DNA of 64,000 bases from Methylorubrum rhodinum (GCF_014199935.1 NZ_JACHOP010000002.1:392071-456070), one strand, 5' to 3'. Shown: positions 18,316 to 26,457, counted from the stretch's first letter. The notes: a model not told the origin generated them from the sequence alone. Program-made: numbers and translations.

Positions 18316-18414
18316 TCACTCGGGCTTCGAGGTCTCCTCGGCGCGCCGGTGCCACATCAGCAGCAGGCCGGACACGATGAGCCAGGGACCGGCGATCCCG
18401 ATGAAGAACGACAT
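18316..18414 (-). CDS. Small single-span membrane protein
   Basis: A 32-residue peptide, MSFFIGIAGPWLIVSGL followed by LLMWHRRAEETSKPE: one membrane segment and a charged cytoplasmic tail. GGGAG lies seven bases before the ATG. It is too short for routine gene calling, so existence rests on the ribosome-binding site and the clean membrane topology. No function can be assigned. Confidence 0.45.
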   Translation of the reverse strand: MSFFIGIAGPWLIVSGLLLMWHRRAEETSKPE

Positions 18415-18659
18415 GAGCGTCTCCCAGGCGGCGGGGCGCTGTTCTGAGGTATCGCCGGCCCGGCGCGGGGCCGGAGGCGGCGACGGGATGTCCCGCCCTG
18501 TTCCGCTTCGGGGATGATAGACGGCGCCGCTCTTCCGGCAAGGCTCGCGGAGGCACAAAGTCGCGGCAGTGACAATGGGCTCGCGGAGCGCCTCCCGCCG
18601 CCATCCTCCCCGGGTTCACCTGCGGAAGTCCGCGATCCGCCGCGCCGCCTCCGGGACAA

Positions 18660-19241
18660 TCAGTCGAACAGGTCCGGCCGGCGCAGGCGCAGGGCCAGCA
18701 CGAGGGTGTAGGTCTTCAGGTCGGCGAGTTCGCCCGCCTCCGCCTGGGCGGCGAGGTCGGCGAGCCTCACCTCCGCGACGGTGATGCCCTCGTGCTCCTC
18801 GGCCAGCCCGCCGCCCGCGCCCGTGCGGTCGGCCTGGCCGTAGGGGCCGAGGAACAGGTGCATCCGCTCGGTCGAGACGCCGGGCATGGTCCACACCGTC
18901 GCGACCGGCTCCAGGGCCCCGAGTTGCACCCCGGTCTCCTCGAACGCCTCGCGGCGGGCGCCCGCGTGCGGGTCGGCCTCGTCGAGGAGGCCGGCGGGGG
19001 CCTCCAGCAACTCGGGCAGGGCGGCGGCGAAGAAGGGGGCCGCCCGGAACTGCCGGATCACCAGGGCGACCCGGCGCTCCGCGTCGTAGGGCAGCACGCA
19101 GACCGCCTCGCCGTGATCCTCGATCTCGCGGGTGACCTCGTGCCCGTCGGGCAGGGTGACGTCGGCGATGAGAAAACTCGCCCAACCGTCGTGGACGGTG
19201 CGGGTGCCGCGGATTTTTGGGATCAGGCTGTCGGCGGGCAT
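18660..19241 (-). CDS. NUDIX hydrolase (ADP-ribose/GDP-mannose pyrophosphatase type)
   Basis: A 193-residue NUDIX enzyme that hydrolyses nucleoside diphosphates linked to another group, probably ADP-ribose or a nucleotide sugar. The Nudix box appears as AGLLDEADPHAG followed by REAFEETGV, with the catalytic REAxEE core intact but the first half slightly shortened. The preceding CVLPYDAERRVALVIRQFR and following MPGVSTERMHLFLGPY fit the ADP-ribose pyrophosphatase/NudK group. ATG at 19241 follows AAGGA; the longer frame to 19307 adds an unlikely tail. Confidence 0.85.
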   Translation of the reverse strand: MPADSLIPKIRGTRTVHDGWASFLIADVTLPDGHEVTREIEDHGEAVCVLPYDAERRVALVIRQFRAAPFFAAALPELLEAPAGLLDEADPHAGARREAFEETGVQLGALEPVATVWTMPGVSTERMHLFLGPYGQADRTGAGGGLAEEHEGITVAEVRLADLAAQAEAGELADLKTYTLVLALRLRRPDLFD

Positions 19242-19311
19242 GGCGTGTCCTTGCGTATCGGCCCGAAAGGTGGATGCCGGCTTTCGGGAAAAGCCGATGC
19301 GGCACAAAAGC

Positions 19312-19354
19312 CTAGAGAATCGTCCTGGATCCGAGATCCAAGACGATTCTCTAG
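19312..19354. repeat. 20-bp inverted repeat overlapping the tusA stop codon
   Basis: Arms at 19312-19331 and 19335-19354 are complementary with one mismatch and a 3-base loop. The arms read CTAGAGAATCGTC with TGGATC at the inner end. The element is AT-richer than its surroundings and its right end supplies the TAG stop codon of the TusA-like gene. It is probably a mobile palindromic repeat also serving as a terminator. Confidence 0.75.
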
Positions 19355-19602
19355 ATCGGGCTGCGGCGGATCAGAAAGCGGAAGGCGGCGCCGTCGCGCT
19401 CCTGCGCCTCCAGCGCGGCGCCTTCCTCGCGCACGGCGTGGGGGATGTCGATGCCCGCCAGCGGATCGGTGCAGGTGACCCGAAGCCGCCCGCCCGGCGT
19501 CAGCCCGCGCAGGGCCTTGCGGGTGCGCAACGCCGGCAGGGGGCATTTGAGCCCGCTCAGGTCGAGGTCGATCGGGGCGTCGGGGGGCGGGGCGTCGGAC
19601 AT
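19351..19602 (-). CDS. TusA-family sulfurtransferase
   Basis: An 83-residue sulfur-carrier protein of the TusA/SirA family. The sulfur-accepting cysteine is Cys20 in GLKCPLPALR (CPxP motif), followed by the family's TPGGRLRVTCTDPLAGIDIP. TusA-like proteins relay persulfide sulfur to tRNA thiolation, molybdenum cofactor or other acceptors. The ATG at 19602 places the motif at the usual distance. The stop codon lies inside an inverted repeat, meaning the last codons could have been altered by its insertion. Confidence 0.85.
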   Translation of the reverse strand: MSDAPPPDAPIDLDLSGLKCPLPALRTRKALRGLTPGGRLRVTCTDPLAGIDIPHAVREEGAALEAQERDGAAFRFLIRRSPI

Positions 19603-19620
19603 CGCGCCCGGCCCATAGCA

Positions 19621-19656
19621 CGAAGGCCCCGTCGGCGTGTGCCGGCGGGGCCTTCG
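19621..19656. terminator. Terminator hairpin between Gly/Tyr-rich gene and tusA-like gene
   Basis: A 16-bp stem (CGAAGGCCCCGTCGGC with GCCGGCGGGGCCTTCG, one G-U pair) with loop GTGT lies after the stop of the minus-strand gene at 19683. Confidence 0.75.
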
Positions 19657-19682
19657 ATCAAGGGTCACGAGCGTCGAGGCTT

Positions 19683-20120
19683 TTACCAGCCGTAGTAACC
19701 GCCGTATCCGCCATAGGCCGGGTAGCCGTAGCCGCCATAGCCGCCGTAATAGACCGGGCGGGCATAGCCGTAGCCGCCGTATCCGCCGTAATAGGCCGGG
19801 CGGCCATAACCGTAGCCGCCATAGCCGCCGTAATAGCGGTAGCGCGGGGCCGCGCTCGCCGCGATGGCGCCGCCGATCAGGCCGAGCGCCGCGCCGGCGA
19901 ACAGCGCACCGGCGGCACCGCCGCCGCGGCGATAGCCGTAGCCGCCGCCGTAATAGCCGCGGCGCCAGCCGACGTGATCGACGGTGGTCTTGGTGCCGCC
20001 GACGAGGTCGCCCGTCAGCGCCGGAAGCGGCGCGGCCTGGGCGGCGGGGGCGGTTCCGACGACGGCGAGACCGGTGGTGGCGAGGCCGGCCAGCATCAGG
20101 GTCGTGATGCGCGACGACAT
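19683..20120 (-). CDS. Exported Gly/Tyr-rich repeat protein
   Basis: A 145-residue protein with a signal peptide (LMLAGLATTGLAVVGTAPAAQAA), a short linker, one glycine-zipper-like membrane segment (AGALFAGAALGLIGGAIAASA) and a tail of YYGGYGGYGY units with Arg-Pro between them. The repeats recur about every 16-18 residues (four copies). Similar short Gly/Tyr-rich envelope proteins are common in Methylobacterium; function is unknown. ATG at 20120 is preceded by AGGAGAACG. Confidence 0.72.
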   Translation of the reverse strand: MSSRITTLMLAGLATTGLAVVGTAPAAQAAPLPALTGDLVGGTKTTVDHVGWRRGYYGGGYGYRRGGGAAGALFAGAALGLIGGAIAASAAPRYRYYGGYGGYGYGRPAYYGGYGGYGYARPVYYGGYGGYGYPAYGGYGGYYGW

Positions 20121-20268
20121 GGTTGCGTTCTCCTGAGGTGTCACGAGCACGCTGAGGAACATTCTTTCAGGATTTGCGTTCCATGGGGCCGAGCTTGGCC
20201 TTGAACGAAATGTGTCCGGTCGCACATTCCGGTGTGGACGGTCGTGTCCCGGGGGATCGGCGGGGCCT

Positions 20269-21639
20269 TCAGAACGTGCAGGCGGTGAAGGCCGGATCGA
20301 CGCATTTCGCCCATTCGCCCTCGTACAGGCCGAGCAGGTCCTCGGCCCGGCTGCGCCCGGCGGCGACGATGGCCTCCAGCGGCTGGAGATGGATCGCCTC
20401 GTCCCGGCCCGCCGCATCGCGGCGCGCCCGCGCCTGCAGGCCGGCGCGGGCGATGGCCAGCGCCTCCGCCGCCACCGCGCCGAGGCTGCGCCCGCCGATG
20501 CAGGCCGCCAACCCCAGCCGCGGCACCGCGGCGCGCAGGGCCTCGCGCTCGGAGGCCGTCCAGCCACGCACGAGGTCCCAGGCGGCGGCGAGCGCGCCCT
20601 CGTCGTAGAGCAGCCCGGCCCAGAGCGCCGTCTGCGCCGCGATCATCGCCGGCCCGCCGACATCGGCCCCGCGCATCTCGAGGAAGCGCTTCAGCCGCAC
20701 CTCGGGGAAGACGGTCGAGGCGTGGTTGGCCCAATCCGACACGGTGGCCCGTTCGCCGGGAAGCTGCGCGAGGCGCCCCTCCATCAGGTCGCGGAACGAG
20801 GCGCCGGAGACGTCGTGGTAGGTCTCGCCGCGCTTGACGAAGTACATCGGCACGTCGAGCAGCCAATCGACGTATCGTTCGTAGCCGAACCCGTCCTCGA
20901 AGGCCTGCGGGAACATGCCGGTGCGGTCCGCGTCCGTGTCGCGCCAGATCTCGGAGCGGCGCGAGAGGAAACCGTTCGGCCGCCCGTCGGTGAAGGGCGA
21001 GTTGGCGAACAGAGCGGTCGCCACCGGCTGGAGCGCGAGGCCGACGCGGAGTTTGCGCACCATGTCGGCCTCGGAGGAGAAGTCGACGTTCACCTGCACG
21101 GTCGCGGTGCGCAGCATCATGTCGAGGCCGAGGCTGCCAACCTTCGGCATGTAGCCGCGCATGATGCGGTAGCGGCTCTTGGGCATGAACGGCGTGCCCT
21201 CGCGCGTCCATTTCGGGCTCATGCCGAGATCGAGGAAGCCGATGCCGAGCGGCTCCGCCGCCCGGCGCGTGGCCGCCAGATGCTCGTCGAGTTCCGTCAC
21301 CGTGGCGTGGACGTCGGCCAGCGGCGCGCCCGACAGCTCGAACTGCCCGCCGGGCTCGATCGAGATCGCGCCGCCGCCCTCGTTGTTGGACAGCCCGATG
21401 ATGTTGGCCCCATCCAGGATCGGCTCCCAGCCGGTCTCGCGGCCGAGGTTTTCCAAGAGCGCCCGGATGCCGCGCTCGCCCTCGTAGGGCACGGGCGTGC
21501 GGTCGGCCGTGTAGAACGGAATCTTTTCGTGTTCGGTGCCGAGCGCGAAGCGCGCCGCCGGCTTCTCGCCGTCGGAAAACCACGCGATCAGTTCGTCGCG
21601 CGAGGTCAGCGGGGTCGTGTCGGACGTGTCGCGCGCCAT
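20269..21639 (-). CDS. Glutamate-cysteine ligase
   Basis: A 456-residue enzyme of the plant/alphaproteobacterial type (GshA/EgtA group) that joins glutamate and cysteine in the first step of glutathione synthesis. Diagnostic segments are FALGTEHEKIPF near the N terminus, GGAISIEPGGQFELSG, MPKSRYRIMRGYMPKVG, QVNVDFSSE and YDVSGASF-like YHDVSGASFRDLMEG. The length is normal. The leader contains a terminator-like hairpin 38 bases before the start codon, so expression may be attenuated. Glutathione also serves formaldehyde and stress chemistry in methylotroph relatives. Confidence 0.93.
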   Translation of the reverse strand: MARDTSDTTPLTSRDELIAWFSDGEKPAARFALGTEHEKIPFYTADRTPVPYEGERGIRALLENLGRETGWEPILDGANIIGLSNNEGGGAISIEPGGQFELSGAPLADVHATVTELDEHLAATRRAAEPLGIGFLDLGMSPKWTREGTPFMPKSRYRIMRGYMPKVGSLGLDMMLRTATVQVNVDFSSEADMVRKLRVGLALQPVATALFANSPFTDGRPNGFLSRRSEIWRDTDADRTGMFPQAFEDGFGYERYVDWLLDVPMYFVKRGETYHDVSGASFRDLMEGRLAQLPGERATVSDWANHASTVFPEVRLKRFLEMRGADVGGPAMIAAQTALWAGLLYDEGALAAAWDLVRGWTASEREALRAAVPRLGLAACIGGRSLGAVAAEALAIARAGLQARARRDAAGRDEAIHLQPLEAIVAAGRSRAEDLLGLYEGEWAKCVDPAFTACTF

Positions 21640-21677
21640 GCGCTGCCTCGTCGTGCCGGTGGTGGGGCAGAGGCGCG

Positions 21678-21706
21678 AAAAAAGGCCCGATCCTGAAGAC
21701 CGGGCC
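21678..21706 (-). terminator. Intrinsic terminator in the leader of the glutamate-cysteine ligase gene
   Basis: Read on the minus strand, GGCCCG at 21706-21701 pairs with CGGGCC at 21689-21684 (three more inner pairs possible), directly followed by six T residues. It ends 38 bases before the ATG at 21639. No minus-strand gene lies between it and the divergent gene at 21878, so it either attenuates the ligase gene or ends a short non-coding RNA. Confidence 0.7.
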
Positions 21707-21877
21707 CGCGATCGGCCACGCCGGAGATGTCGTGTCCTTAGAGCAGGCCGCAAGAGCCGACAACGCGGAGGGGCGTCACGGTGCGGGTATGACGGGCGGG
21801 CACGGTGCCGCCGGCCGCGCTTCGCCCGTTGAAGCTGTGCCGGTTCGGTATACAACCCGAAGCCCTGGGGGATTCCG

Positions 21878-22681
21878 TTGCGCCCGCCTCTCTCGCGATT
21901 CTCCCCATCCGCTTGGCTCCTGGCGACGATGCTGTCGCTTATGGCCGGATCGGCCTGGGCCTTTCCGCCAGCCTCGCTCAAACGAGTGGAGCCGATCCTG
22001 CTGCCGGATGGGCAGCAGGGCACGATGCGGATCGTCGTCGGCGACGGTCTCCTATTCGATCGCGTGCGCATCGCGATCCTCGACGCGCAGAGCCGCCTGA
22101 TCGCCCGCGGTCCGCGGACCTATCAGCTCTCGCTCGTCTGCGACGGGCCGCTGCGCTGCTACGGCTACGATCATGGCTCGGGCGAAGTCATCGCGCCCGA
22201 TCCGGCCACGTTCGGGAAGGACGGGCCGGTCGTACGTCCCGTGGACGATCGGGATGATCTCACGGAGATTGATGACGACGCCACAGCCTGGGGCGTGACG
22301 GTTCGCCCGGCGACGTGGCGCGAATGGTTGTTCGCCGAATGGGCGGCGTTCCGGGCCGTATCGCTGTTGGAGCCGGCCTTCTACGCGACTCTCGGGACCA
22401 TCGCGGGCCTCTGCTTCGTCGGCTTCCGCGCGCCGGGCCGGACTGGCCTCGAGTTCCTGTTCTGGCTCGTCGGGTTGGCGCTGCGGGTCACGCTCTGCGC
22501 GGGCGTCGCCCTCGTCGTGTTCGTCATACTGATCACGACTGACCCCATCACGAGCGTCGTGCTCTATCCCTTCTTCGCGGGCGTTCTCCTCGCATGGCTT
22601 CTCGGGCCCCGGATCAACCGGCGCCTCCGATCCGCGCTCGTCAACGCGCGTCGCCGAGCACCGCCTGCACCAGCGCCATGA
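21878..22681 (+). CDS. Hypothetical membrane protein with periplasmic domain
   Basis: A 267-residue protein beginning at a TTG. A signal peptide (WLLATMLSLMAGSAWAF) precedes a soluble region of about 120 residues (LLPDGQQGTMRIVVGDGLLFDRVRI; two Cys in LVCDGPLRCYGYD may pair), followed by about three membrane segments (ATLGTIAGLCFVGF, LEFLFWLVGLALRVTLCAGV, VVLYPFFAGVLLAWLLG) and a basic tail. I do not recognise a family. The end overlaps the convergent rsmE gene by 41 bases. Confidence 0.65.
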   Translation: MRPPLSRFSPSAWLLATMLSLMAGSAWAFPPASLKRVEPILLPDGQQGTMRIVVGDGLLFDRVRIAILDAQSRLIARGPRTYQLSLVCDGPLRCYGYDHGSGEVIAPDPATFGKDGPVVRPVDDRDDLTEIDDDATAWGVTVRPATWREWLFAEWAAFRAVSLLEPAFYATLGTIAGLCFVGFRAPGRTGLEFLFWLVGLALRVTLCAGVALVVFVILITTDPITSVVLYPFFAGVLLAWLLGPRINRRLRSALVNARRRAPPAPAP

Positions 22682-23390
22682 CGGCCACCGCCGCCGTATC
22701 CGCCCGCAGGATGCGCGGCCCGAGCGAGAGCGCCACCGTGTTGGGGCGGGCCGCGATCAGGGCCCGTTCCTCCGCGTGAAAGCCCCCCTCGGGGCCGACC
22801 AGCACGGCGAGCGGAGGCGCTTTGTCCCCCGCCGCGCCGCGGAGCGCCGCGACCGGGTCGGTGACCGGGGCGTCCTCGTCGCAGAACACCAGCAGGCGCT
22901 CCGGCTCCAGGGCGGCGAGCGCCGCGGGCAGGCGCTCCGGCTCGGCGACCGAAGGAATCGCCAGGATGCCGCATTGCTCGGCGGCCTCGACGGCGTTGGC
23001 GCGCAGGCGGTCGAGCTTGATCCGCTCGCCTTGGGTGAAGCGGGTGAAGACCGGGCGCAGCGTGCCGGCCCCCATCTCCACCGCCTTCTGGGCCATGTAG
23101 TCGAGCCGGCCCGTCTTCAGGGGGGCGAACAGGTAATGCAGGTCGGGCGGGGCCGGTTGGGACCGCGTCTGCGCGACGAGCCTCAGGTCGGCGCTCTTGC
23201 GGCCATTCGGAACAATGTCGGCGCGCCACTCGCCGTCGCGGCCGTTGAACAGCAGCACCGGCTCGCCCTCGGCCTTGCGCAGCACGGTGAGCAGGTAGTT
23301 GGCCTGCGCCCGCTCCAGGGGCAGGACGCGCCCCTCCGCCAGATCCGCCTCGACGTAGAGGCGCGGCGCGGTGAAGTCGTAGAGGGCCAT
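22641..23390 (-). CDS. rsmE: 16S rRNA (uracil(1498)-N(3))-methyltransferase
   Basis: A 249-residue SPOUT-class methyltransferase that methylates U1498 of 16S rRNA in the decoding centre using S-adenosylmethionine. The PUA-like N-terminal domain is followed by the trefoil knot with AVLVGPEGGFHAEE and LGPRILRADTAAVAVMALVQ, both diagnostic of RsmE. Length and start (ATG at 23390) are normal. Confidence 0.95.
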   Translation of the reverse strand: MALYDFTAPRLYVEADLAEGRVLPLERAQANYLLTVLRKAEGEPVLLFNGRDGEWRADIVPNGRKSADLRLVAQTRSQPAPPDLHYLFAPLKTGRLDYMAQKAVEMGAGTLRPVFTRFTQGERIKLDRLRANAVEAAEQCGILAIPSVAEPERLPAALAALEPERLLVFCDEDAPVTDPVAALRGAAGDKAPPLAVLVGPEGGFHAEERALIAARPNTVALSLGPRILRADTAAVAVMALVQAVLGDAR

Positions 23391-23667
23391 GCCGGCCTCC
23401 TCGCGTGACGCCCCGATCGTGTCAATCGGACGACCTGTGGCGGATCGGCCACAGCGCTGGTTTTTCCGCGCCTTGCCCACGGCCCGAGCCTTCTCGCGGG
23501 CCGCGGCACCATTGGCGCCACATTCCCGTGCAGGAACAGTCCCACGACACATCGCAAGGCCCGTTTACGGATTCGGGGCGCGTACGGCGCCGGAATCCGA
23601 TGCGGGCGGGCGCTGCGGAAGCGGGGGCGACACCCGCCGCGGCAAGCGGGAGAAGGACCGAGCCCCA

Positions 23668-24276
23668 ATGACTGCGCTGCCTGCCAATTCCTCCAAGTCC
23701 ACCTCGTCCCAGTTCGCCGTCGCGTTCGCGGCCCTCGTGCTCCTGTCCGGCCCGGCCTTGGCGCAGGGCGCCTTCGGCCAGATGCCGGCCCCCTCGATGG
23801 AGGCGAACGCCGAGCCGGCGCCCGCCGCCCCGCCGATGAGCATGCCGATGCCGACCACCACGGCGCCCGCCCCGGCGGTGCCCCAGGGCGGCACCGATTG
23901 CGGCGCGATCCAGAAGACGCTGATCGAGCGCAAGAACCTCGTCGGCAAGGCCAACGCCGCCTCGAACTCCAAGCAGAAGATGACGCCGCAGGCGGCCTGC
24001 GCCCTGTTCGGCCAGCTTCAGGCCAACGGCACCGCCGGCATCAAGTGGATCACCGCCAACAAGGAATGGTGCTCGATCCCGGATTCCTTCGCCGAAGGCT
24101 TCCAGGCCGACCACAAGCGGGTCGGCGACATCCGCACCAAGGTCTGCACCATGGCGGCCCAGGCCACGAAGATGGAGGCCCAGGCCCGCGCCCAGGCGCA
24201 GAACGGCGGCGGTGGCGGCCTGCTCGGCGGCCCCGGCCTGAGCGGAAGCTTCAAGATGCCCCAAGGGGCGCTGTAA
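23668..24276 (+). CDS. Hypothetical exported protein
   Basis: A 202-residue protein with a signal peptide (FAVAFAALVLLSGPALAQ), a Pro/Met/Ala-rich linker (AAPPMSMPMPTTTAPAP) and an alpha-helical domain holding four cysteines (GTDCGAIQ, AACALF, EWCSIP, TKVCTM), with many Lys and Gln, then a Gly-rich tail. The even Cys count suggests two periplasmic disulfides. I do not recognise a named family, but the layout is conserved in hypothetical proteins of Hyphomicrobiales. ubiA follows 21 bases downstream. Confidence 0.75.
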   Translation: MTALPANSSKSTSSQFAVAFAALVLLSGPALAQGAFGQMPAPSMEANAEPAPAAPPMSMPMPTTTAPAPAVPQGGTDCGAIQKTLIERKNLVGKANAASNSKQKMTPQAACALFGQLQANGTAGIKWITANKEWCSIPDSFAEGFQADHKRVGDIRTKVCTMAAQATKMEAQARAQAQNGGGGGLLGGPGLSGSFKMPQGAL

Positions 24277-24297
24277 GCGCCCTCCGAACCCGCCGCG

Positions 24298-25242
24298 TTG
24301 CGTTCCCACCCCGAGCCCGCCGGCCGCGTCGCCGACGCGGTCGCCGGCCACTGGGTCGATCGGCTCGCGCCGCCGCGCGCCCGGCCCTATCTCCGCCTCG
24401 CCCGGATCGAGCGGCCGGTCGGCTGGTGGCTCCTGCTGCTGCCGTGCTGGTGGTCGGCCGCGCTCGCCGGCATCGCAGCGGGCGACCCGCCCGACCCGCT
24501 CCACCTCGTCCTGTTCCTGATCGGGGCGGTGGCGATGCGCGGCGCCGGCTCGACCTACAACGACATCGCCGACCGCGATCTCGACGCCCAGGTCGAGCGC
24601 ACCCGCTCGCGCCCGCTGCCCTCGGGGCAGGTGAGCACGAAGGCCGCGGCCGCCTTCCTCGTGGCGCAGGCGCTGGTGGGTTTTTGCGTGCTGCTGCAGT
24701 TCAACGGCACGGCGATCCTCGTCGGGATGCTCTCGCTTGCCCCCGTGGCGATCTACCCCTTCATGAAGCGGGTGATGCCGCTGCCCCAGGGCGTGCTCGG
24801 CCTCGCCTTCGCCTGGGGCGCGCTGATGGGCTGGGTCGCGGTGTTCGGCCGGATCGATCCCCCGGCCCTGTGGCTCTACGCCGCCACCGTCGCCTGGATC
24901 GTCGGCTACGACACGATCTACGCGGTGCAGGACATCGAGGACGACGAGATCGCCGGCATCAAGTCCTCGGCCCGCCTGTTCGGGGCCCGGCTGAAGCCCC
25001 TGGTCGGCCTCTGCTACGGGCTGGCCGCCGCCCTGATGGTGCCGGCGCTGCTCGCCGCCGGAGCCGGCCCCCTCGGCTGGCTCGGCCTCGCGCTGTTTTC
25101 CGCCCATCTCGGCCAGCAGGTGCTGCGCCTCTCCCCCCGCGACGGGCGGCTGGCTCTCACCCTGTTCCGCTCGAACCGCGACGCCGGGCTGATTCTGTTC
25201 GCGGGGCTCGCCGCGGATGCGCTGTGGCGGGCACTCGGTTGA
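24298..25242 (+). CDS. ubiA: 4-hydroxybenzoate polyprenyltransferase
   Basis: A 314-residue integral membrane prenyltransferase of ubiquinone synthesis that attaches the polyprenyl tail to 4-hydroxybenzoate. About eight to nine membrane segments are visible; the two Asp-rich magnesium/diphosphate-binding motifs are YNDIADRDLD and YDTIYAVQDIEDDEIAG. LARIERPVGWWLLLLPCWW is the family N-terminal signature. The TTG at 24298 is the first start after the upstream gene (21 bases); a later start is possible because the first 30 residues are poorly conserved in the family. Confidence 0.94.
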   Translation: MRSHPEPAGRVADAVAGHWVDRLAPPRARPYLRLARIERPVGWWLLLLPCWWSAALAGIAAGDPPDPLHLVLFLIGAVAMRGAGSTYNDIADRDLDAQVERTRSRPLPSGQVSTKAAAAFLVAQALVGFCVLLQFNGTAILVGMLSLAPVAIYPFMKRVMPLPQGVLGLAFAWGALMGWVAVFGRIDPPALWLYAATVAWIVGYDTIYAVQDIEDDEIAGIKSSARLFGARLKPLVGLCYGLAAALMVPALLAAGAGPLGWLGLALFSAHLGQQVLRLSPRDGRLALTLFRSNRDAGLILFAGLAADALWRALG

Positions 25243-25265
25243 CGTGAGGCGGGACCGGTGCGGTG

Positions 25266-25673
25266 TCAGTCGCCGCCCAGAATCTCGGGTGCGTCCGCTG
25301 GGAAGGGCGGGGCGTGGCGCAGGTCGTCGGTGAAGCCGGGCGGCAGTGCGGCGAGTTGCGCGCGTGCTTGAGCAAGAAGCTCCGCCGCACCGGCCGCTCC
25401 GATGCCTATTCCGGCCATTCGTATGCCGCGTGCGCGGACCCGTTTGGCGCGACGCGCGGCGATCGACTTGACCAGCCGCAATGCCTGCTTGCGGATTATG
25501 GAGGAACGCGCCGATCCCGAGGCATCGAGACTTTCCGCCTCGGACGACACACGCGCGGCCTCGAAACCCCTTCTACAGTGTGCGTGTATGACCCCAGCGG
25601 CCGTCCGGCGCCCGCGCAGATCTGGTGGGCCACCCGGCTGACCTCGGGCAGGATCGAGGAGAGACGATTTCAT
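25266..25673 (-). CDS. Hypothetical partner of GNAT-like gene
   Basis: A 135-residue soluble protein, basic in the centre (RKQALRLVKSIAARRAKRVRARG), with a Gly/Ala stretch (AGIGIGAAGAAELLAQARAQL) and an acidic C terminus (APEILGGD). The ATG at 25673 is five bases behind the stop of the GNAT-like gene, so the two form an operon and are likely made together. I do not recognise a family. Confidence 0.55.
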   Translation of the reverse strand: MKSSLLDPARGQPGGPPDLRGRRTAAGVIHAHCRRGFEAARVSSEAESLDASGSARSSIIRKQALRLVKSIAARRAKRVRARGIRMAGIGIGAAGAAELLAQARAQLAALPPGFTDDLRHAPPFPADAPEILGGD

Positions 25674-25678
25674 CGGCG

Positions 25679-26170
25679 TCACGGCTTTCGACGGCAAAGA
25701 TAGACGGCATCGGCGACCGCGACCAGATCCGTCCAGCCGCGGTGCCGATATCCCTCGCGCAACGGCTCGATCGGATTCTTGAGACGGGTCTCCGGGATGT
25801 CGAAAGCGATGGCCTGGGTGCGCAGCACAGCCAGCGCGAGATCGATGACTTGGCCCTTGAGCGGGTGGATGTGGGGGCTACCCTCCAGCCAGCCGATCTC
25901 GAGCCAGTCGGGTTTGGCTTGGCCGTAAGCGATGCCGCACAGCGTATCCTCGTGCCAGATCGCGAGATCGAGGTCGGCCCCGGACTTGCCTTTGACGATG
26001 CGCTGCCAATCCCAATCCACGAGACGTGGCGGGCGCTTCCAGCCGCGAGCGGTGCGCAACGCTTCGTGACTGATCCCGTCGAGGCGCAGGCCGGGCGTGC
26101 GCCAGTCGAGGGCGACGCGTTCGCGCACGGCCCGGCGCACCGCCTCGTATTCCGCGTAAGTCCGTCGCAC
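25679..26170 (-). CDS. Putative GNAT-like acetyltransferase domain protein
   Basis: A 163-residue protein. The core (LDLAIWHEDTLCGIAYGQ, then WLEGSPHIHPLKGQVIDLAL, AFDIPETRLKNP and a final YRHRGW) resembles the beta-strand/Q/RxxG region of GNAT proteins that occur in accessory islands next to a second small gene; the substrate is unknown. The N-terminal WxxP and DWDWQRIVKG are unusual. A GTG start at 26170 is used. It is the upstream member of a two-gene unit. GNAT identity is inferred by pattern only. Confidence 0.5.
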   Translation of the reverse strand: MRRTYAEYEAVRRAVRERVALDWRTPGLRLDGISHEALRTARGWKRPPRLVDWDWQRIVKGKSGADLDLAIWHEDTLCGIAYGQAKPDWLEIGWLEGSPHIHPLKGQVIDLALAVLRTQAIAFDIPETRLKNPIEPLREGYRHRGWTDLVAVADAVYLCRRKP

Positions 26171-26268
26171 GCCGTCCGTGTCCGCCCTCGTTGCAAATCT
26201 GTCTCACGACAACCCGACCCCGCTCAAGCCGCAATGGTCTCAAGCCCGCTGCGCGCCATATCCGGCAC

Positions 26269-26457
26269 ATGAGCGACACCGATCCGCACGCCACCGCCGA
26301 CGAGGCGATTTCTGAAGGCGCCCGCGCCCGGGCGCAGGGCCGTCCCCGCGACGCCTGCCCCTACGGGCAGGACACGCCCGAGCGCATGGCCTGGCTCGAA
26401 GGCTACGACGGCGCACCGATGGACCGGGCGCCCGATCTGCCGATCGGCAACGGATAG
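26269..26457 (+). CDS. Small RMF/CrpP-like protein
   Basis: A 62-residue protein with the pattern EGARARAQGRPRDACPYG, then ERMAWLEGYDG. The G-x(2)-AR-x(2)-GR-x(4)-CPY-x(5-8)-R-x(2)-WL-x-GW/Y arrangement is that of ribosome modulation factor and of the related CrpP proteins. RMF binds 30S subunits and makes inactive 100S dimers in E. coli. CrpP was reported as a quinolone-modifying protein, a claim that has been disputed. The ATG at 26269 starts just before the motif. Confidence 0.6.
   Translation: MSDTDPHATADEAISEGARARAQGRPRDACPYGQDTPERMAWLEGYDGAPMDRAPDLPIGNG

Noticed and set aside
21707..21877. Small SRP or 6S-type RNA gene ending at the leader terminator
   Set aside because: The conserved SRP apical loop and 6S-like bubble patterns were not found, so I report only the terminator.
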